From Sulfitobacter sp. HGT1 (GTDB lineage Bacteria > Pseudomonadota > Alphaproteobacteria > Rhodobacterales > Rhodobacteraceae): a stretch of 64,000 bases of DNA. Every line of letters starts with the position of its first letter. The stretch's first letter is position 1. Position numbers and translations under genes: made by a program. Positions 18,778-27,622 of this stretch are shown here, piece by piece. The stretch is from assembly GCF_013282155.1 (NCBI RefSeq), contig NZ_BLWI01000005.1, positions 186,001 through 250,000 of the forward strand, read 5' to 3'. The notes below the pieces were generated by a model that saw only the letters and a program-made list of their open reading frames with translations, ran no database searches and was not told where the DNA came from.

Positions 18778-19667
18778 TGGACCGCTATGCCGCACATCGT
18801 GACTTTATCGCCCCGGCTGTCCCAACCGCCGCGCTGTGGCGGGTCTTTGTGGGGTTTCTGGCGGCTTCGGCGGTTTATCTGCTGCTGAACAATCTGTTTT
18901 TCACGTTGGTTTTCAACCTGCTGGGGTCGCAGGATGGCAGTTTTTATGATGACTTGCTGACCGGCAAGACGCCCGTCGCGATGTTTATTCTATTGGGCAG
19001 CTTTGGCCTGATGACGGTGGGTGTCGTGCTGGTGGCACGGGTTCTGCACAAACGGTCACTTTCCAGCCTGATCGGGCCAATGTCCCTGGCTGTGCCGCAG
19101 TTTGGCATGGTTGTGCGCATGTTGGTGATCGTGGGGGCGATCACCTTTGTGCTGCCACCTTGGGGCTTTGGCGAAGACAATGTTTCAAACATGCCATTGG
19201 GCAAATGGGTGCTGCTGCTTCCGCTATCGCTGGTGGCTGTATTCATTCAGGTCAGCGCCGAGGAAATCGTGTTCAGGGGCTATGTTCAACAGCAGCTTGC
19301 GGCACGTTTCAAATCGCCGCTTGTGTGGATGGTGCTGCCGTCGGTTCTGTTTGCGCTTGGTCACTACTTGCCCGAGGAAGCGGGCGAAAATGCCGTGACG
19401 ATTGCGCTTTGGGCTGCGGTATTTGGCATTCTGATGGCGGACCTGACGGCGCGTGCGGGGTCCCTTGGGCCTGCGATTGCGGTTCACTTTTGCAACAATG
19501 TGACGGCGATCCTGATCACGTCCCTGCCGGATAATTTGTCTGGCCTTGCTTTGTATGTGACACCTTTCGGCATGGAGGACACCGAGGCGCTGCGCGCATG
19601 GCTGCCGGTGGATTTCGCGCTGATGTTTGTCAGTTGGCTCGCGGCAAGGCTCGCGATCCGCCGTTGA
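18777..19667 (+). CDS. CPBP-family intramembrane metalloprotease
   Basis: 296 residues from the ATG at 18777, which shares one base with the preceding stop (TGATG); a TTG at 18774 is an alternative. About eight membrane helices. The CPBP/CAAX-protease motifs are complete: AEEIVFRGYV (E162, E163, R167), LFALGHYLPEE (H196) and AVHFCNN (H237, N241), so an active zinc-type or glutamate intramembrane protease is expected. Bacterial relatives process lipidated or membrane peptides or act in self-immunity. Tight coupling to the pseudo-ABC/cNMP protein suggests the two act together, which is inference. Confidence 0.88.
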   Translation: MDRYAAHRDFIAPAVPTAALWRVFVGFLAASAVYLLLNNLFFTLVFNLLGSQDGSFYDDLLTGKTPVAMFILLGSFGLMTVGVVLVARVLHKRSLSSLIGPMSLAVPQFGMVVRMLVIVGAITFVLPPWGFGEDNVSNMPLGKWVLLLPLSLVAVFIQVSAEEIVFRGYVQQQLAARFKSPLVWMVLPSVLFALGHYLPEEAGENAVTIALWAAVFGILMADLTARAGSLGPAIAVHFCNNVTAILITSLPDNLSGLALYVTPFGMEDTEALRAWLPVDFALMFVSWLAARLAIRR

Positions 19668-19724
19668 TTGCAATTTACTCTGGGGCAGCATATCTCAGGG
19701 TCGAAACTGGAACAGAGGTTCGCC

Positions 19725-20669
19725 ATGAACTGGATCAATAACTACGTTCGCCCACGCATCAATTCGATCTTTTCGCGTCGCGAAACACCGGATAATCTTT
19801 GGACGAAATGCGAAGAATGCGGAACCATGTTGTTCCACCGCGAGGTGTCGAACAACCTGAATGTTTGCACGAGCTGCGGCCATCACATGGCGATCACCCC
19901 CCGCGAGCGGTTTTTGGCGCTATTCGACGGCGGTATTTTCACCGAAGTTAAGGTTCCGGCACCGGTCACGGACCCTTTGCATTTCCGCGATCAAAAGAAA
20001 TATCCGGATCGTTTGAAAGCAGCCCAAAAACAAACGGGCGAAGCCGAAGCGATGCTGGTTGCCACCGGTGAAATCGGACGCACGCCGATCGTTGCTGCCG
20101 CGCAAGACTTTTCCTTTATGGCGGGGTCCATGGGTATGTATGTGGGCAATGCGATCATTGCCGCCGCCCAAGAGGCCGTTAAGCTGAAACGCCCGCTGAT
20201 CCTGTTTTCCGCCGCCGGTGGCGCGCGGATGCAAGAAGGTATCCTGAGCCTGATGCAAATGCCGCGCACGACCATTGCCGTGCAGATGCTGAAAGAAGCC
20301 GGATTGCCCTATATCGTGGTGTTGACCCACCCCACGACCGGCGGCGTCACGGCCAGCTATGCCATGCTGGGCGACGTTCATATTGCCGAGCCGAATGCGC
20401 TGATCTGCTTTGCCGGGCCACGCGTCATTGAACAAACGATCCGCGAAAAGCTGCCCGAAGGCTTCCAGCGGGCGGAATACCTGTTGGATCATGGCATGTT
20501 GGACCGCGTGACCCCGCGCCCCAAGATGCGCGACGAGTTGATCAACATCACCCGGATGCTGCTGAGGCTGCCGCCTGCGGTGCGGGGCGATCTGCCCGCG
20601 CCCACAGAAGGTGGCGATGTACCCCATGCATTGGCATCGGACGACAAGGCAAGTACACCAGCAAAATGA
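19725..20669 (+). CDS. accD: Acetyl-CoA carboxylase carboxyltransferase subunit beta
   Basis: 314 residues from the ATG at 19725 with AGAGG about 6 bases upstream; the open frame begins earlier but lacks a ribosome site. The N-terminal zinc ribbon has C29, C32, C48 and C51 (KCEECGTMLF, NVCTSCGHH). The crotonase-fold carboxyltransferase core shows GSMGMYVGNAIIAAAQEA, SAAGGARMQEGILSLMQM and TTGGVTASYAMLGDVHIAEP. It carries out the second half-reaction of malonyl-CoA synthesis with AccA. It overlaps folC by 4 bp, the usual accD-folC arrangement. Confidence 0.97.
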   Translation: MNWINNYVRPRINSIFSRRETPDNLWTKCEECGTMLFHREVSNNLNVCTSCGHHMAITPRERFLALFDGGIFTEVKVPAPVTDPLHFRDQKKYPDRLKAAQKQTGEAEAMLVATGEIGRTPIVAAAQDFSFMAGSMGMYVGNAIIAAAQEAVKLKRPLILFSAAGGARMQEGILSLMQMPRTTIAVQMLKEAGLPYIVVLTHPTTGGVTASYAMLGDVHIAEPNALICFAGPRVIEQTIREKLPEGFQRAEYLLDHGMLDRVTPRPKMRDELINITRMLLRLPPAVRGDLPAPTEGGDVPHALASDDKASTPAK

Positions 20670-21940
20670 CGCAACAGACATCTGATGCTGTGCTGGCGCG
20701 CATGATGGCGCTGCACCCCAAGATCATTGATCTGACCCTTGACCGGATGTGGCGGCTGCTGGATGCTTTGGGCAATCCGCAAAACACCCTGCCGCCCGTG
20801 ATCCATATCGCGGGCACCAATGGCAAGGGGTCGACGCAGGCAATGATCCGCGCCGGTTTGGAGGCAGCAGGGCACCGGGTTCATGCCTATACCTCGCCGC
20901 ATCTGGCGCGTTTTCACGAACGCATCAGGGTGGCCGGTGATCTGATTACCGAGCCTGATCTGACCGACGTGCTGGACGAATGTTATGACGCCAATAATGG
21001 CGGCAACATTACGTATTTCGAGATCACGACATGCGCGGCGCTGCTCGCTTTTTCCCGCAGCCCTGCGGATTATACCTTGCTTGAGGTGGGTCTGGGGGGC
21101 CGTTTGGATGCCACCAATGTGGTTGAAAAACCGGCCCTTACCGTGATCACGCCGGTGTCGATCGACCATCAGCAGTATCTTGGGGATACTCTGGCCCAGA
21201 TCGCGGGCGAAAAGGCAGGGATCATCAAACGTGGCGTGCCGTGCGTTGTTGGCCCCCAACAAGAAGAAGCGATGGACGTGATCGAAGCCGAGGCACTGCG
21301 TCACCACGCGCCGCTGTTGGCCTATGGCCAGCACTGGCATGTCGGGCAGGAAGCCGGGCGTATGGTGTATCAAGACGAACAAGGCTTGCTTGACCTTCCC
21401 AAACCGAATTTGCTGGGGGCACATCAGATCAGCAACGCCGGTGCGGCCCTTGCGGCCTTGCGTCACCTTGGTGTAGCGAATGATCATTGCGAGGCGGCAG
21501 TTACAGGCGCGCAATGGCCTGCACGCATGCAGCGTCTGAAAACCGGCCCATTGGCTGAAGCTGCAGCACAGGCGGAACTTTGGCTGGATGGGGGGCACAA
21601 CCCCGCCGCTGGCGAGGCGATCGCAGGTCTGCTCGGCACGCTGCCCAAGCGCCCGACCTATCTGATCTGCGGGATGTTGAATACCAAGGACATTTCCGGC
21701 TATTTGCGCCCGCTTGCTGCGCAGGCGGAAAAGTTGATTGCCGTTTCAATCCCCGGAGAAGCGGCAACACTGCCCGCGCATGAGACTGCCCAGGCTGCTC
21801 GTGCCGTTGGTATGAACGCGGACGAGGCAGCATCGGTGCAATCCGCCCTTGCAGATATCCTTGCGATTGATCCATCTGCGCGGGTTTTGATCTGCGGGTC
21901 ATTGTACCTTGCCGGCAGCGTTTTGCGGGAAAACGGTTAG
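20666..21940 (+). CDS. folC: Folylpolyglutamate synthase / dihydrofolate synthase
   Basis: 424 residues. Mur-ligase-type fold: P-loop HIAGTNGKGSTQAMI near residue 50, YTSPHLARFHERI, the Mg-binding region LEVGLGGRLDATNVV, SIDHQQYLGDTLAQIAGEKAGIIK and the C-terminal LDGGHNPAAGEAIAGLL. It makes dihydrofolate from dihydropteroate and adds glutamates to folates. The start ATG overlaps the accD stop as ATGA. No downstream co-directional gene follows closely. Confidence 0.96.
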   Translation: MTQQTSDAVLARMMALHPKIIDLTLDRMWRLLDALGNPQNTLPPVIHIAGTNGKGSTQAMIRAGLEAAGHRVHAYTSPHLARFHERIRVAGDLITEPDLTDVLDECYDANNGGNITYFEITTCAALLAFSRSPADYTLLEVGLGGRLDATNVVEKPALTVITPVSIDHQQYLGDTLAQIAGEKAGIIKRGVPCVVGPQQEEAMDVIEAEALRHHAPLLAYGQHWHVGQEAGRMVYQDEQGLLDLPKPNLLGAHQISNAGAALAALRHLGVANDHCEAAVTGAQWPARMQRLKTGPLAEAAAQAELWLDGGHNPAAGEAIAGLLGTLPKRPTYLICGMLNTKDISGYLRPLAAQAEKLIAVSIPGEAATLPAHETAQAARAVGMNADEAASVQSALADILAIDPSARVLICGSLYLAGSVLRENG

Positions 21941-22035
21941 AATTTTCATCTCTCAAATTGGCGATGTTTACGATTTATAGTCGTCTCGGACCCTAAGGTT
22001 CACGGATAGTTTTCTTTGTCCGTGGGGGTCGATCA

Positions 22036-22722
22036 ATGGCGAAATTCCAACAAAACCAAAGCGCGATTCCGCGCGTTTTATTTTCTGTCTTCTGTTTGAC
22101 GGTGATCATCGCTGGTGGCGTTTTCATTCTGGATCAGGGGCGGTCACCCTATCATGCGGGTGCAATTCCATTGGCCGAACCGGTCACACAGACGGTCCTT
22201 CCTGCGCCGCCCGTGCCCGTTCCCGCCAGGGTTGCCACGGCCAGCCTGACACCTGCCAAGGCGCTGCACCAATTGGGTATGGACACGGAAACAGATTTGC
22301 GTGACCTCATTGGCGGCGTTGTAAGGGCCTTTGATGATACGTCATCGGGTCGCGTGTTAGAATCCTACGTGGTTTGGGCGGTGAAGGCCGGGAAATCTGA
22401 TGCCTATGTGGATTCCCTGCTCAACAGCGCGGCGGCAAAGGGGCATTTCGAAATCCCTTTGGCCCTCACGACCTTGTCGGGCAGATTGGATACCCAAAGC
22501 CTGCTAAAGTCGGTCCTTTTGGCAGCAACGCGCGACGGTCCGGCACCAAATACAAAGGTGCCGCAAAAGCATCCCCTTCGTCTGTCGGATAGTCTGGTTG
22601 GCCTGTCACTGGCCTATTACGGCGATCCGCGAGATCATATGCGGATCGCTGATGCGAATGGCCCGATCAACCGGATGGCCGAAGCGCAAGTCGGGCAGAT
22701 ATTTGAAATACCGGGGCTTTAG
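22036..22722 (+). CDS. Membrane-anchored protein with degenerate LysM-like C terminus
   Basis: 228 residues. A single N-terminal anchor (VLFSVFCLTVIIAGGVFIL, about 15-33) is followed by a Pro/Ala/Val-rich linker (VLPAPPVPVPARVATAS), a helical middle (about 75-150) and a C-terminal segment SDSLVGLSLAYYGDPRDHMRIADANGPI ending QVGQIFEIPGL that resembles a LysM fold without its first strand. This suggests a periplasmic domain that may touch peptidoglycan; function is unknown. A GGGGG stretch lies 8 bases before the ATG. A weak CACGGA/TCCGTG stem-loop at 22001-22024 lies in its leader. It ends 4 bp inside the convergent zapE. Confidence 0.75.
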   Translation: MAKFQQNQSAIPRVLFSVFCLTVIIAGGVFILDQGRSPYHAGAIPLAEPVTQTVLPAPPVPVPARVATASLTPAKALHQLGMDTETDLRDLIGGVVRAFDDTSSGRVLESYVVWAVKAGKSDAYVDSLLNSAAAKGHFEIPLALTTLSGRLDTQSLLKSVLLAATRDGPAPNTKVPQKHPLRLSDSLVGLSLAYYGDPRDHMRIADANGPINRMAEAQVGQIFEIPGL

Positions 22723-23777
22723 CTGCCCCAACCTTCGGCCTGCATCTCGCGCAGGCGCGATGCGGTACGTTCAAACTCAAAGGTGCCTTCCCCTTCAAGA
22801 TACAGCATTTCAGGACTGGCCGCGGCAGAGCAGATAAGACGTACTTTTGCCTCATACAGCGCGTCGATCAGGGTCACGAAACGTTTGGCTTCGTTAAAGT
22901 TGGTCCTGCCCAACGCCGGGATATCGTCCAGCACCAGAACGCGGCATGCTTCGGCCAGGCTAAGGTAGTCGGCAGCACCCAAGGGTTGCCCGCATAGCGC
23001 ATGGAACCCCGCGCGCGCGATGCCGTTGCGAAACCGGGGGATGATGACATCGCGCCCTTTGACCCGCAGCGTGAGCTTTTCGCCCTCGCCGCCAGTCAAA
23101 TCCTGCCAAACGGCATCCATCGCGGCACGGCTTTGGGCATTTACGGGGGTGAAATACGATTGCGATCCTGCAAGGCGATCCTGGCGATAATCGCGCGGGC
23201 TGGTCAGCTCCAACACGACCATCTTGGCCTTGATCAGCTCGATGAACGGCAGGAAAATCTCTCGGTTCAGGCCATTTTTGTACAGATCGTCAGGTGTCCG
23301 GTTCGACGTGGTAACAACGACAACACCCGCTGCAAAAAGCGCCTGAAACAAGCGTCCCACAATCATCGCATCGGTGATGTCGGTGATCTGCATCTCGTCG
23401 AACGCCAGCACCTTGACCGATGCGGCGACGCTGGCGGCAACCGGTGCAATCGCGTCATCGACACCGGTTTTGCGCGCCTCGTGCATTGCGCTGTGGATTT
23501 CCTGCATGAAGGCATGGAAATGTACACGCCTTGCGGGGATGTCGCCCATATGACCGGCGAACATATCCATCAGCATCGATTTCCCACGCCCGACGCCCCC
23601 CCAAAGGTACAGCCCCTTGGGCGGTTCGGGGGCGCGCTTGAAAAACCCCTTCTTCTCGGGGTTGAGCATGGCGTTCCTGATGCGGTCAAACTCGGGCAAA
23701 ACCGCCTCTTGGGCAGGGTCCGGTGTCAGGCTGCCATCAGCCACGCGTTGATCGTAAAGAGTGCGTAAATCTGTCAT
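22719..23777 (-). CDS. zapE: Cell division protein ZapE (AFG1-like ATPase)
   Basis: 352 residues, typical of AFG1/ZapE single-AAA P-loop ATPases. Walker A is GLYLWGGVGRGKSMLMDMF, Walker B is VLAFDEMQITDITDAM, sensor-1 is VVVTTSNRTPDDLYKNGLNREIFLPFI, and the C-terminal family signature RLICSAAASPEMLYLEGEGTFEFERTASRL is intact. In bacteria ZapE associates with the FtsZ ring under stress; mitochondrial AFG1 helps turn over respiratory subunits. It is monocistronic and divergent from the MFS gene. Confidence 0.95.
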   Translation of the reverse strand: MTDLRTLYDQRVADGSLTPDPAQEAVLPEFDRIRNAMLNPEKKGFFKRAPEPPKGLYLWGGVGRGKSMLMDMFAGHMGDIPARRVHFHAFMQEIHSAMHEARKTGVDDAIAPVAASVAASVKVLAFDEMQITDITDAMIVGRLFQALFAAGVVVVTTSNRTPDDLYKNGLNREIFLPFIELIKAKMVVLELTSPRDYRQDRLAGSQSYFTPVNAQSRAAMDAVWQDLTGGEGEKLTLRVKGRDVIIPRFRNGIARAGFHALCGQPLGAADYLSLAEACRVLVLDDIPALGRTNFNEAKRFVTLIDALYEAKVRLICSAAASPEMLYLEGEGTFEFERTASRLREMQAEGWGS

Positions 23778-23799
23778 GCCAGTGACTTACATCTTGCCC

Positions 23800-23862
23800 G
23801 CAGGTTTGGAAAGAACCCCAAACCTGCTGCCAGCAGCCGACTATTTGAATTGACCCCAATTC
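23800..23862. promoter_or_regulatory. Two inverted repeats in the zapE-MFS divergent region
   Basis: GCAGGTTTGG (23800-23809) and CCAAACCTGC (23818-23827) are perfect 10-base arms with an 8-base loop; GAATTG (23847-23852) and CAATTC (23857-23862) follow with a 4-base gap. Both lie between the divergent starts at 23777 and 23904. They may be operators for the transporter or a leader hairpin; no known consensus recognised. Confidence 0.4.
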
Positions 23863-23903
23863 CGGCGGATGTAGGGTGGCGCATCTGCAGAAGGATCAAT
23901 GTC

Positions 23904-25145
23904 TTGGAAAGAAACCCGTCCATTTTCACCCCGGTTCTGATCGTAGGGTGTCTGATTATCATGGTCAGCTTTGCGGTGCGGGCATCATTCGGCGTGTTCC
24001 AGATACCGATTGCTGCTGAATTCGGCTGGCTGCGCAGCGAATTTTCGCTCGCGATTGCGATCCAGAATTTGGCATGGGGCATCGGGCAGCCCATTTTCGG
24101 GGCGGTTGCGGAAAAGATTGGTGACCGCCGTGCCATCGTCATTGGGTCGGTCGTCTATGCCATCGGCTTGGTGCTTTCGGCGAATTCCATGTCGCCGATC
24201 GAATTGCAGAGCTATGCGTGGCTGGTCGGTTTCGGCATCGCGGGCACTGGGTTCGGCGTGATTCTGGCAGTCGTCGGGCGGGCCTCAACGGCTGAAAACC
24301 GGTCCATGTCACTGGCGATTGTGACCGCAGCAGGCAGCGCAGGGCAGGTGTTCGGGGCCCCCGTTGCGGAATGGATGCTTGGGTTTTTGACCTGGCAAAG
24401 CACGTTTATCGTTTTTGCGGGTGCAATCCTTGCGATGATCCTGACGTTGCCACTGATGCGCGCCCCTGAAATGGCCAGCAAGGCAGAGCTGGAGGAAAGT
24501 CTGGGTCAGATTCTGGTCAAGGCATTCAAAGACCCGTCCTTCACCCTGATCTTTGTTGGTTTCTTTTCCTGCGGCTATCAGTTGGCTTTCATCACCGCGC
24601 ATTTCCCTGCTTTCGTGACCGAACTTTGCGGTCCGATCCTTGCCGGGGGCATCTTGCACAACATCGGCATCACCACGACATCTGCCTTAGGGGCCGTTGC
24701 GATATCATTGATCGGGCTTGCAAATATCGCGGGCACGTTGCTGGCGGGATGGGCAGGCAAGCGCTATTCCAAGAAGTATCTGCTGGCGGGCATTTACACG
24801 GCGCGCACGTTAATCTCGGCGGTCTTTATCCTCATGCCAATCACGCCGCTGTCGGTGATCCTGTTTTCGGTCGGGATGGGGTCGCTTTGGCTGGCTACCG
24901 TCCCGCTGACCAGCGGTCTGGTCGCGCATATTTACGGCCTGCGCTATATGGGCACGCTTTATGGTATCGTGTTTTTCAGCCATCAGCTGGGCAGTTTCAT
25001 GGGCGTTTGGTTGGGCGGTCGCTTGTATGACGCCTATGGCGGGTACACCGCAGTCTGGTGGATCGGTGTGGCCGTCGGTGCATTCAGCGCGCTTGTCCAC
25101 TTGCCGATCCGCGAAAAACGACTTGCGGGATTGGTGACCGCCTAG
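23904..25145 (+). CDS. MFS transporter
   Basis: 413 residues from a TTG at 23904, chosen because AGAAGGA ends 8 bases upstream and because it begins ERNPSIFTPVLIVGCLIIMVSFAVR, a usual pre-helix-1 start; another TTG at 23850 would add 18 non-conserved residues. Twelve membrane helices are expected. The segment SFAVRASFGVFQIPIAAEFGW and the loop EKIGDRRAIVIGS resemble the oxalate/formate and monocarboxylate-type MFS branch; LAGWAGKRYSKKYLLAG is the second half's equivalent loop. Substrate unknown. It is convergent with the hydrolase gene, overlapping it by 4 bp. Confidence 0.88.
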   Translation: MERNPSIFTPVLIVGCLIIMVSFAVRASFGVFQIPIAAEFGWLRSEFSLAIAIQNLAWGIGQPIFGAVAEKIGDRRAIVIGSVVYAIGLVLSANSMSPIELQSYAWLVGFGIAGTGFGVILAVVGRASTAENRSMSLAIVTAAGSAGQVFGAPVAEWMLGFLTWQSTFIVFAGAILAMILTLPLMRAPEMASKAELEESLGQILVKAFKDPSFTLIFVGFFSCGYQLAFITAHFPAFVTELCGPILAGGILHNIGITTTSALGAVAISLIGLANIAGTLLAGWAGKRYSKKYLLAGIYTARTLISAVFILMPITPLSVILFSVGMGSLWLATVPLTSGLVAHIYGLRYMGTLYGIVFFSHQLGSFMGVWLGGRLYDAYGGYTAVWWIGVAVGAFSALVHLPIREKRLAGLVTA

Positions 25146-26065
25146 CCCTTAGCCATCAGGTGATTGCGGACCAGATCGATCACCTGATTTGCATGGGTAT
25201 AGGGCAGGCCATGACCGGCTTCGGGGATCACTTCGTGTTCCGCTGCGCGGTTCCATTCGGCGAGGGTACCAATCGCCGAGGCGGGTATCACGCTGTCTTC
25301 TTTTCCCCATATCGCTAGGACGGGAATGCCAGCGGCTTGAATGGCGCGATGTTCGTCACGCAACACATCCGTCAGAATGCCACGGCGGCTTGCCAGAACA
25401 GCGGAAACATACCCTTTGTACTCAAGCTGTTCCGCCTGTTGTTCAAAGACGTGGGGCACGTTTGTTGCCTGCGTGCTCTCGGCCTTGATGCCCTTGCGAA
25501 AAAAGGACGCGAACAACGCCAGCATCAGCCAGTCGCCGATCAAAGGGGCCTTGGCGATGAAGTCCATGATCTTGTTCGGGGTCAGCCCCATGCCGGCGGG
25601 CGCAAGCAGAACCAGACGCTCGATCCGGTCGGGGGCCGCTGCGGCAAAACAGGTCGCGATGGAGCCGCCCATGGAATAGCCAAACAGGGTAATCCGGCCA
25701 TTTACGCCTTCGCGATCCAACAGCTCGTTAAGCTGGGATAGGAAATACTGCCGGTCCTGCACTCCGGATGGGCGGTCTGAATAGCCCCTGCCATAAAGAT
25801 CATAGATCAAGGTGCGATACCCCATAAGCGCGAGGCCCTTGGTGATGCCGCGCCAGACAAAGCTGGGGGTCGTCAGGCCATGGATACACACTGCGACAGG
25901 GCCGTTTTGCGGTCCAAACCAGAAATAATGGGTGACGCCACGACTCAATTCGGCGAATTGTCCGGGTGCGCTGCCCCTCGCGGCGTCGTTCATGGTCAAA
26001 CGGTTGCGTTCGATCAGCAGCGGGGTTGCGACCACTGCCAGAAGGATAAGGCCGATCCAGATCAC
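25142..26065 (-). CDS. Alpha/beta hydrolase with N-terminal membrane anchor
   Basis: 307 residues. An N-terminal hydrophobic helix (MIWIGLILLAVVATPLLI) anchors the protein, followed by an alpha/beta-hydrolase fold: oxyanion loop CIHGLTTPSF, nucleophile elbow LFGYSMGGSIA, Asp in AIWGKEDSVIP and His in EAGHGLPYTHA. The triad is complete, so an active esterase or lipase-like hydrolase is expected; the substrate is unknown. The start is GTG overlapping the upstream cyclodeaminase stop as GTGA, so it is the last gene of a HAD-cyclodeaminase-hydrolase unit. Confidence 0.87.
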   Translation of the reverse strand: MIWIGLILLAVVATPLLIERNRLTMNDAARGSAPGQFAELSRGVTHYFWFGPQNGPVAVCIHGLTTPSFVWRGITKGLALMGYRTLIYDLYGRGYSDRPSGVQDRQYFLSQLNELLDREGVNGRITLFGYSMGGSIATCFAAAAPDRIERLVLLAPAGMGLTPNKIMDFIAKAPLIGDWLMLALFASFFRKGIKAESTQATNVPHVFEQQAEQLEYKGYVSAVLASRRGILTDVLRDEHRAIQAAGIPVLAIWGKEDSVIPASAIGTLAEWNRAAEHEVIPEAGHGLPYTHANQVIDLVRNHLMAKG

Positions 26066-26982
26066 GACCGCGCGCGCCAGCGATCCAGAACATAGCGGCT
26101 GGTCATCAAGTCAAGATGGGCCCCGCCGCCGTTCTTGAACACCGTGATTTCATCATCGGTTTTTCGGGTGAATTTCGCCAGATCATAATAATCGGCAATG
26201 ATCGTGTCGCGGCTGATCACCCCTTGCGCGATCGGGATCTTAAGCTCTCCGATATGATCAACAGTGGTGTCCAGACTGTCGACAAAGATACGTCCGCGGG
26301 TCAGTGCGGTATCATCGGCTTCGCGCATGTCGGGACGATAGGCACCGATCAAATCCAGATGCTGGCCCGGCTGCAACCATTCGCCCTTGATAAAGGGGGT
26401 GGCGGACATTGTGGCCGAGGTAATGATGTCCGCGTGGCGGATTGCATGTTCCAGATCATCCGCAACCTTCAGATTTGGCAGCGCGTCCGCCATCGCCCTG
26501 GCATTGGCTGCGGTCCGGTTCCAGACGGTGAATTCGGCGTCTGGAAAGGCGGCTGAATAGGCGGAATACAGGCCCCGACCTTGGGTGCCGGCACCCAGGA
26601 TCAAGATATTCCGGCTGTCTGCACGGGCCAGCCGCCGCGCCGCAAGAAGGCTGTCGCCTGCGGTTTTCCACTTGGTCACAAGGTGGAAATCGACCAGCGC
26701 TTCCAACATTCCGGTGCTGTCAGAATAGAGCGATACACCACCATTCACCATTGGCTTCCCTTTTGCGGGGTTGCCGGGAAAAATGGTGGCGGATTTCACC
26801 GCAAGACCCAAACCGTCAATCCACGCTGCACGGTTCAAGAGCGTATCGTCGCCGCGGTACAAAAAGGTGTCGGCGATTTCGGCCTTGGGCAAACTGTGAC
26901 CTGCTGCCAAGGCATCGGTCAGGCCGATCCAGTCCAGCGTGGCCTCGCCTTCGGTGAAGGGTATGATGTCGATTTGTGTCAC
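26062..26982 (-). CDS. Ornithine cyclodeaminase / mu-crystallin family protein
   Basis: 306 residues from a GTG at 26982 overlapping the HAD-gene stop as GTGA; the longer frame upstream encodes the HAD C terminus in another frame. Family features: LNRAAWIDGLGLAVKSATIFPGN near residue 75, ALVDFHLVTKWKTAGDSLLAARRLAR, the NAD(P)-binding ILILGAGTQGRG, and TSATMSATPFIKGEWLQPGQHLDLIGAYRPDMREAD. Members range from ornithine cyclodeaminase to alanine dehydrogenase, ketimine reductase and siderophore enzymes; sequence alone does not choose among them. Translationally coupled on both sides. Confidence 0.88.
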   Translation of the reverse strand: MTQIDIIPFTEGEATLDWIGLTDALAAGHSLPKAEIADTFLYRGDDTLLNRAAWIDGLGLAVKSATIFPGNPAKGKPMVNGGVSLYSDSTGMLEALVDFHLVTKWKTAGDSLLAARRLARADSRNILILGAGTQGRGLYSAYSAAFPDAEFTVWNRTAANARAMADALPNLKVADDLEHAIRHADIITSATMSATPFIKGEWLQPGQHLDLIGAYRPDMREADDTALTRGRIFVDSLDTTVDHIGELKIPIAQGVISRDTIIADYYDLAKFTRKTDDEITVFKNGGGAHLDLMTSRYVLDRWRARS

Positions 26983-27599
26983 GCTGCCTCTTCCTCGGTC
27001 AGCAGCCCTTCGGCCACAAGGCGGGCGGCCCAACCGGCAGGACCGGTGAACAGATGTGTCCGCCATCCGCGCGCGTCGGCCGCAGCAATATTGTCCGGAC
27101 GGTCATCGGCAAAGATCAGGTCACTACCCCTGAGCCCGCTTTGATCTTCCAAGGCCGCATAAATGGCGGGATCGGGTTTGATGATGCCCAGATGGCCCGA
27201 GATAAAGTCCCGGTCGAATTCACGCAGAAACGGATAGTGTTTGGCGGCCAGATCGTAAGACTGGATGCCGAAATTGGTCAGGGAAAACACCGGGACATTC
27301 TTGGCTTGAAGCGCCTTCATCAGCCGCAGTGAATGAGGAATGAACGGTGCCGCCATTTCAATCCAGCGATCGTGCCACAGCCGGATTTCATCGCGCCATT
27401 CGGTATTTGCGTCTGCGGTGGCATAAATTGTATCGGTAAAGTTTTCACCACTGTCGACGCGGTCGTTCATCGCATGCAGATCAACTGTCGCGAACATCGC
27501 CTTGCGGCGGTCCTCTCCGATGACGGAATCGAAAAATCGTTCGGGTTGCCATTCAATCAGTACATTGCCGATATCAAAAACAACTGCAGTTGGCTTCAT
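26979..27599 (-). CDS. HAD-superfamily phosphatase (HAD-IA, YihX-like)
   Basis: 206 residues. HAD motifs: I is VVFDIGNVLIEW, where D9 is the nucleophile and the usual second Asp is Gly, as in the glucose-1-phosphatase YihX group; II is VFSLTNFG; III is HLGIIKPDPAIY with the Lys; IV is LIFADDRPDNIAAADARGW. The cap is the helical C1 type. It probably dephosphorylates a small sugar phosphate. First gene of the unit with the cyclodeaminase and hydrolase. A two-part palindromic repeat lies 24 bp upstream. Confidence 0.88.
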   Translation of the reverse strand: MKPTAVVFDIGNVLIEWQPERFFDSVIGEDRRKAMFATVDLHAMNDRVDSGENFTDTIYATADANTEWRDEIRLWHDRWIEMAAPFIPHSLRLMKALQAKNVPVFSLTNFGIQSYDLAAKHYPFLREFDRDFISGHLGIIKPDPAIYAALEDQSGLRGSDLIFADDRPDNIAAADARGWRTHLFTGPAGWAARLVAEGLLTEEEAA

Positions 27600-27622
27600 T
27601 TCGCTGACCTTTGGGTTGGGTG

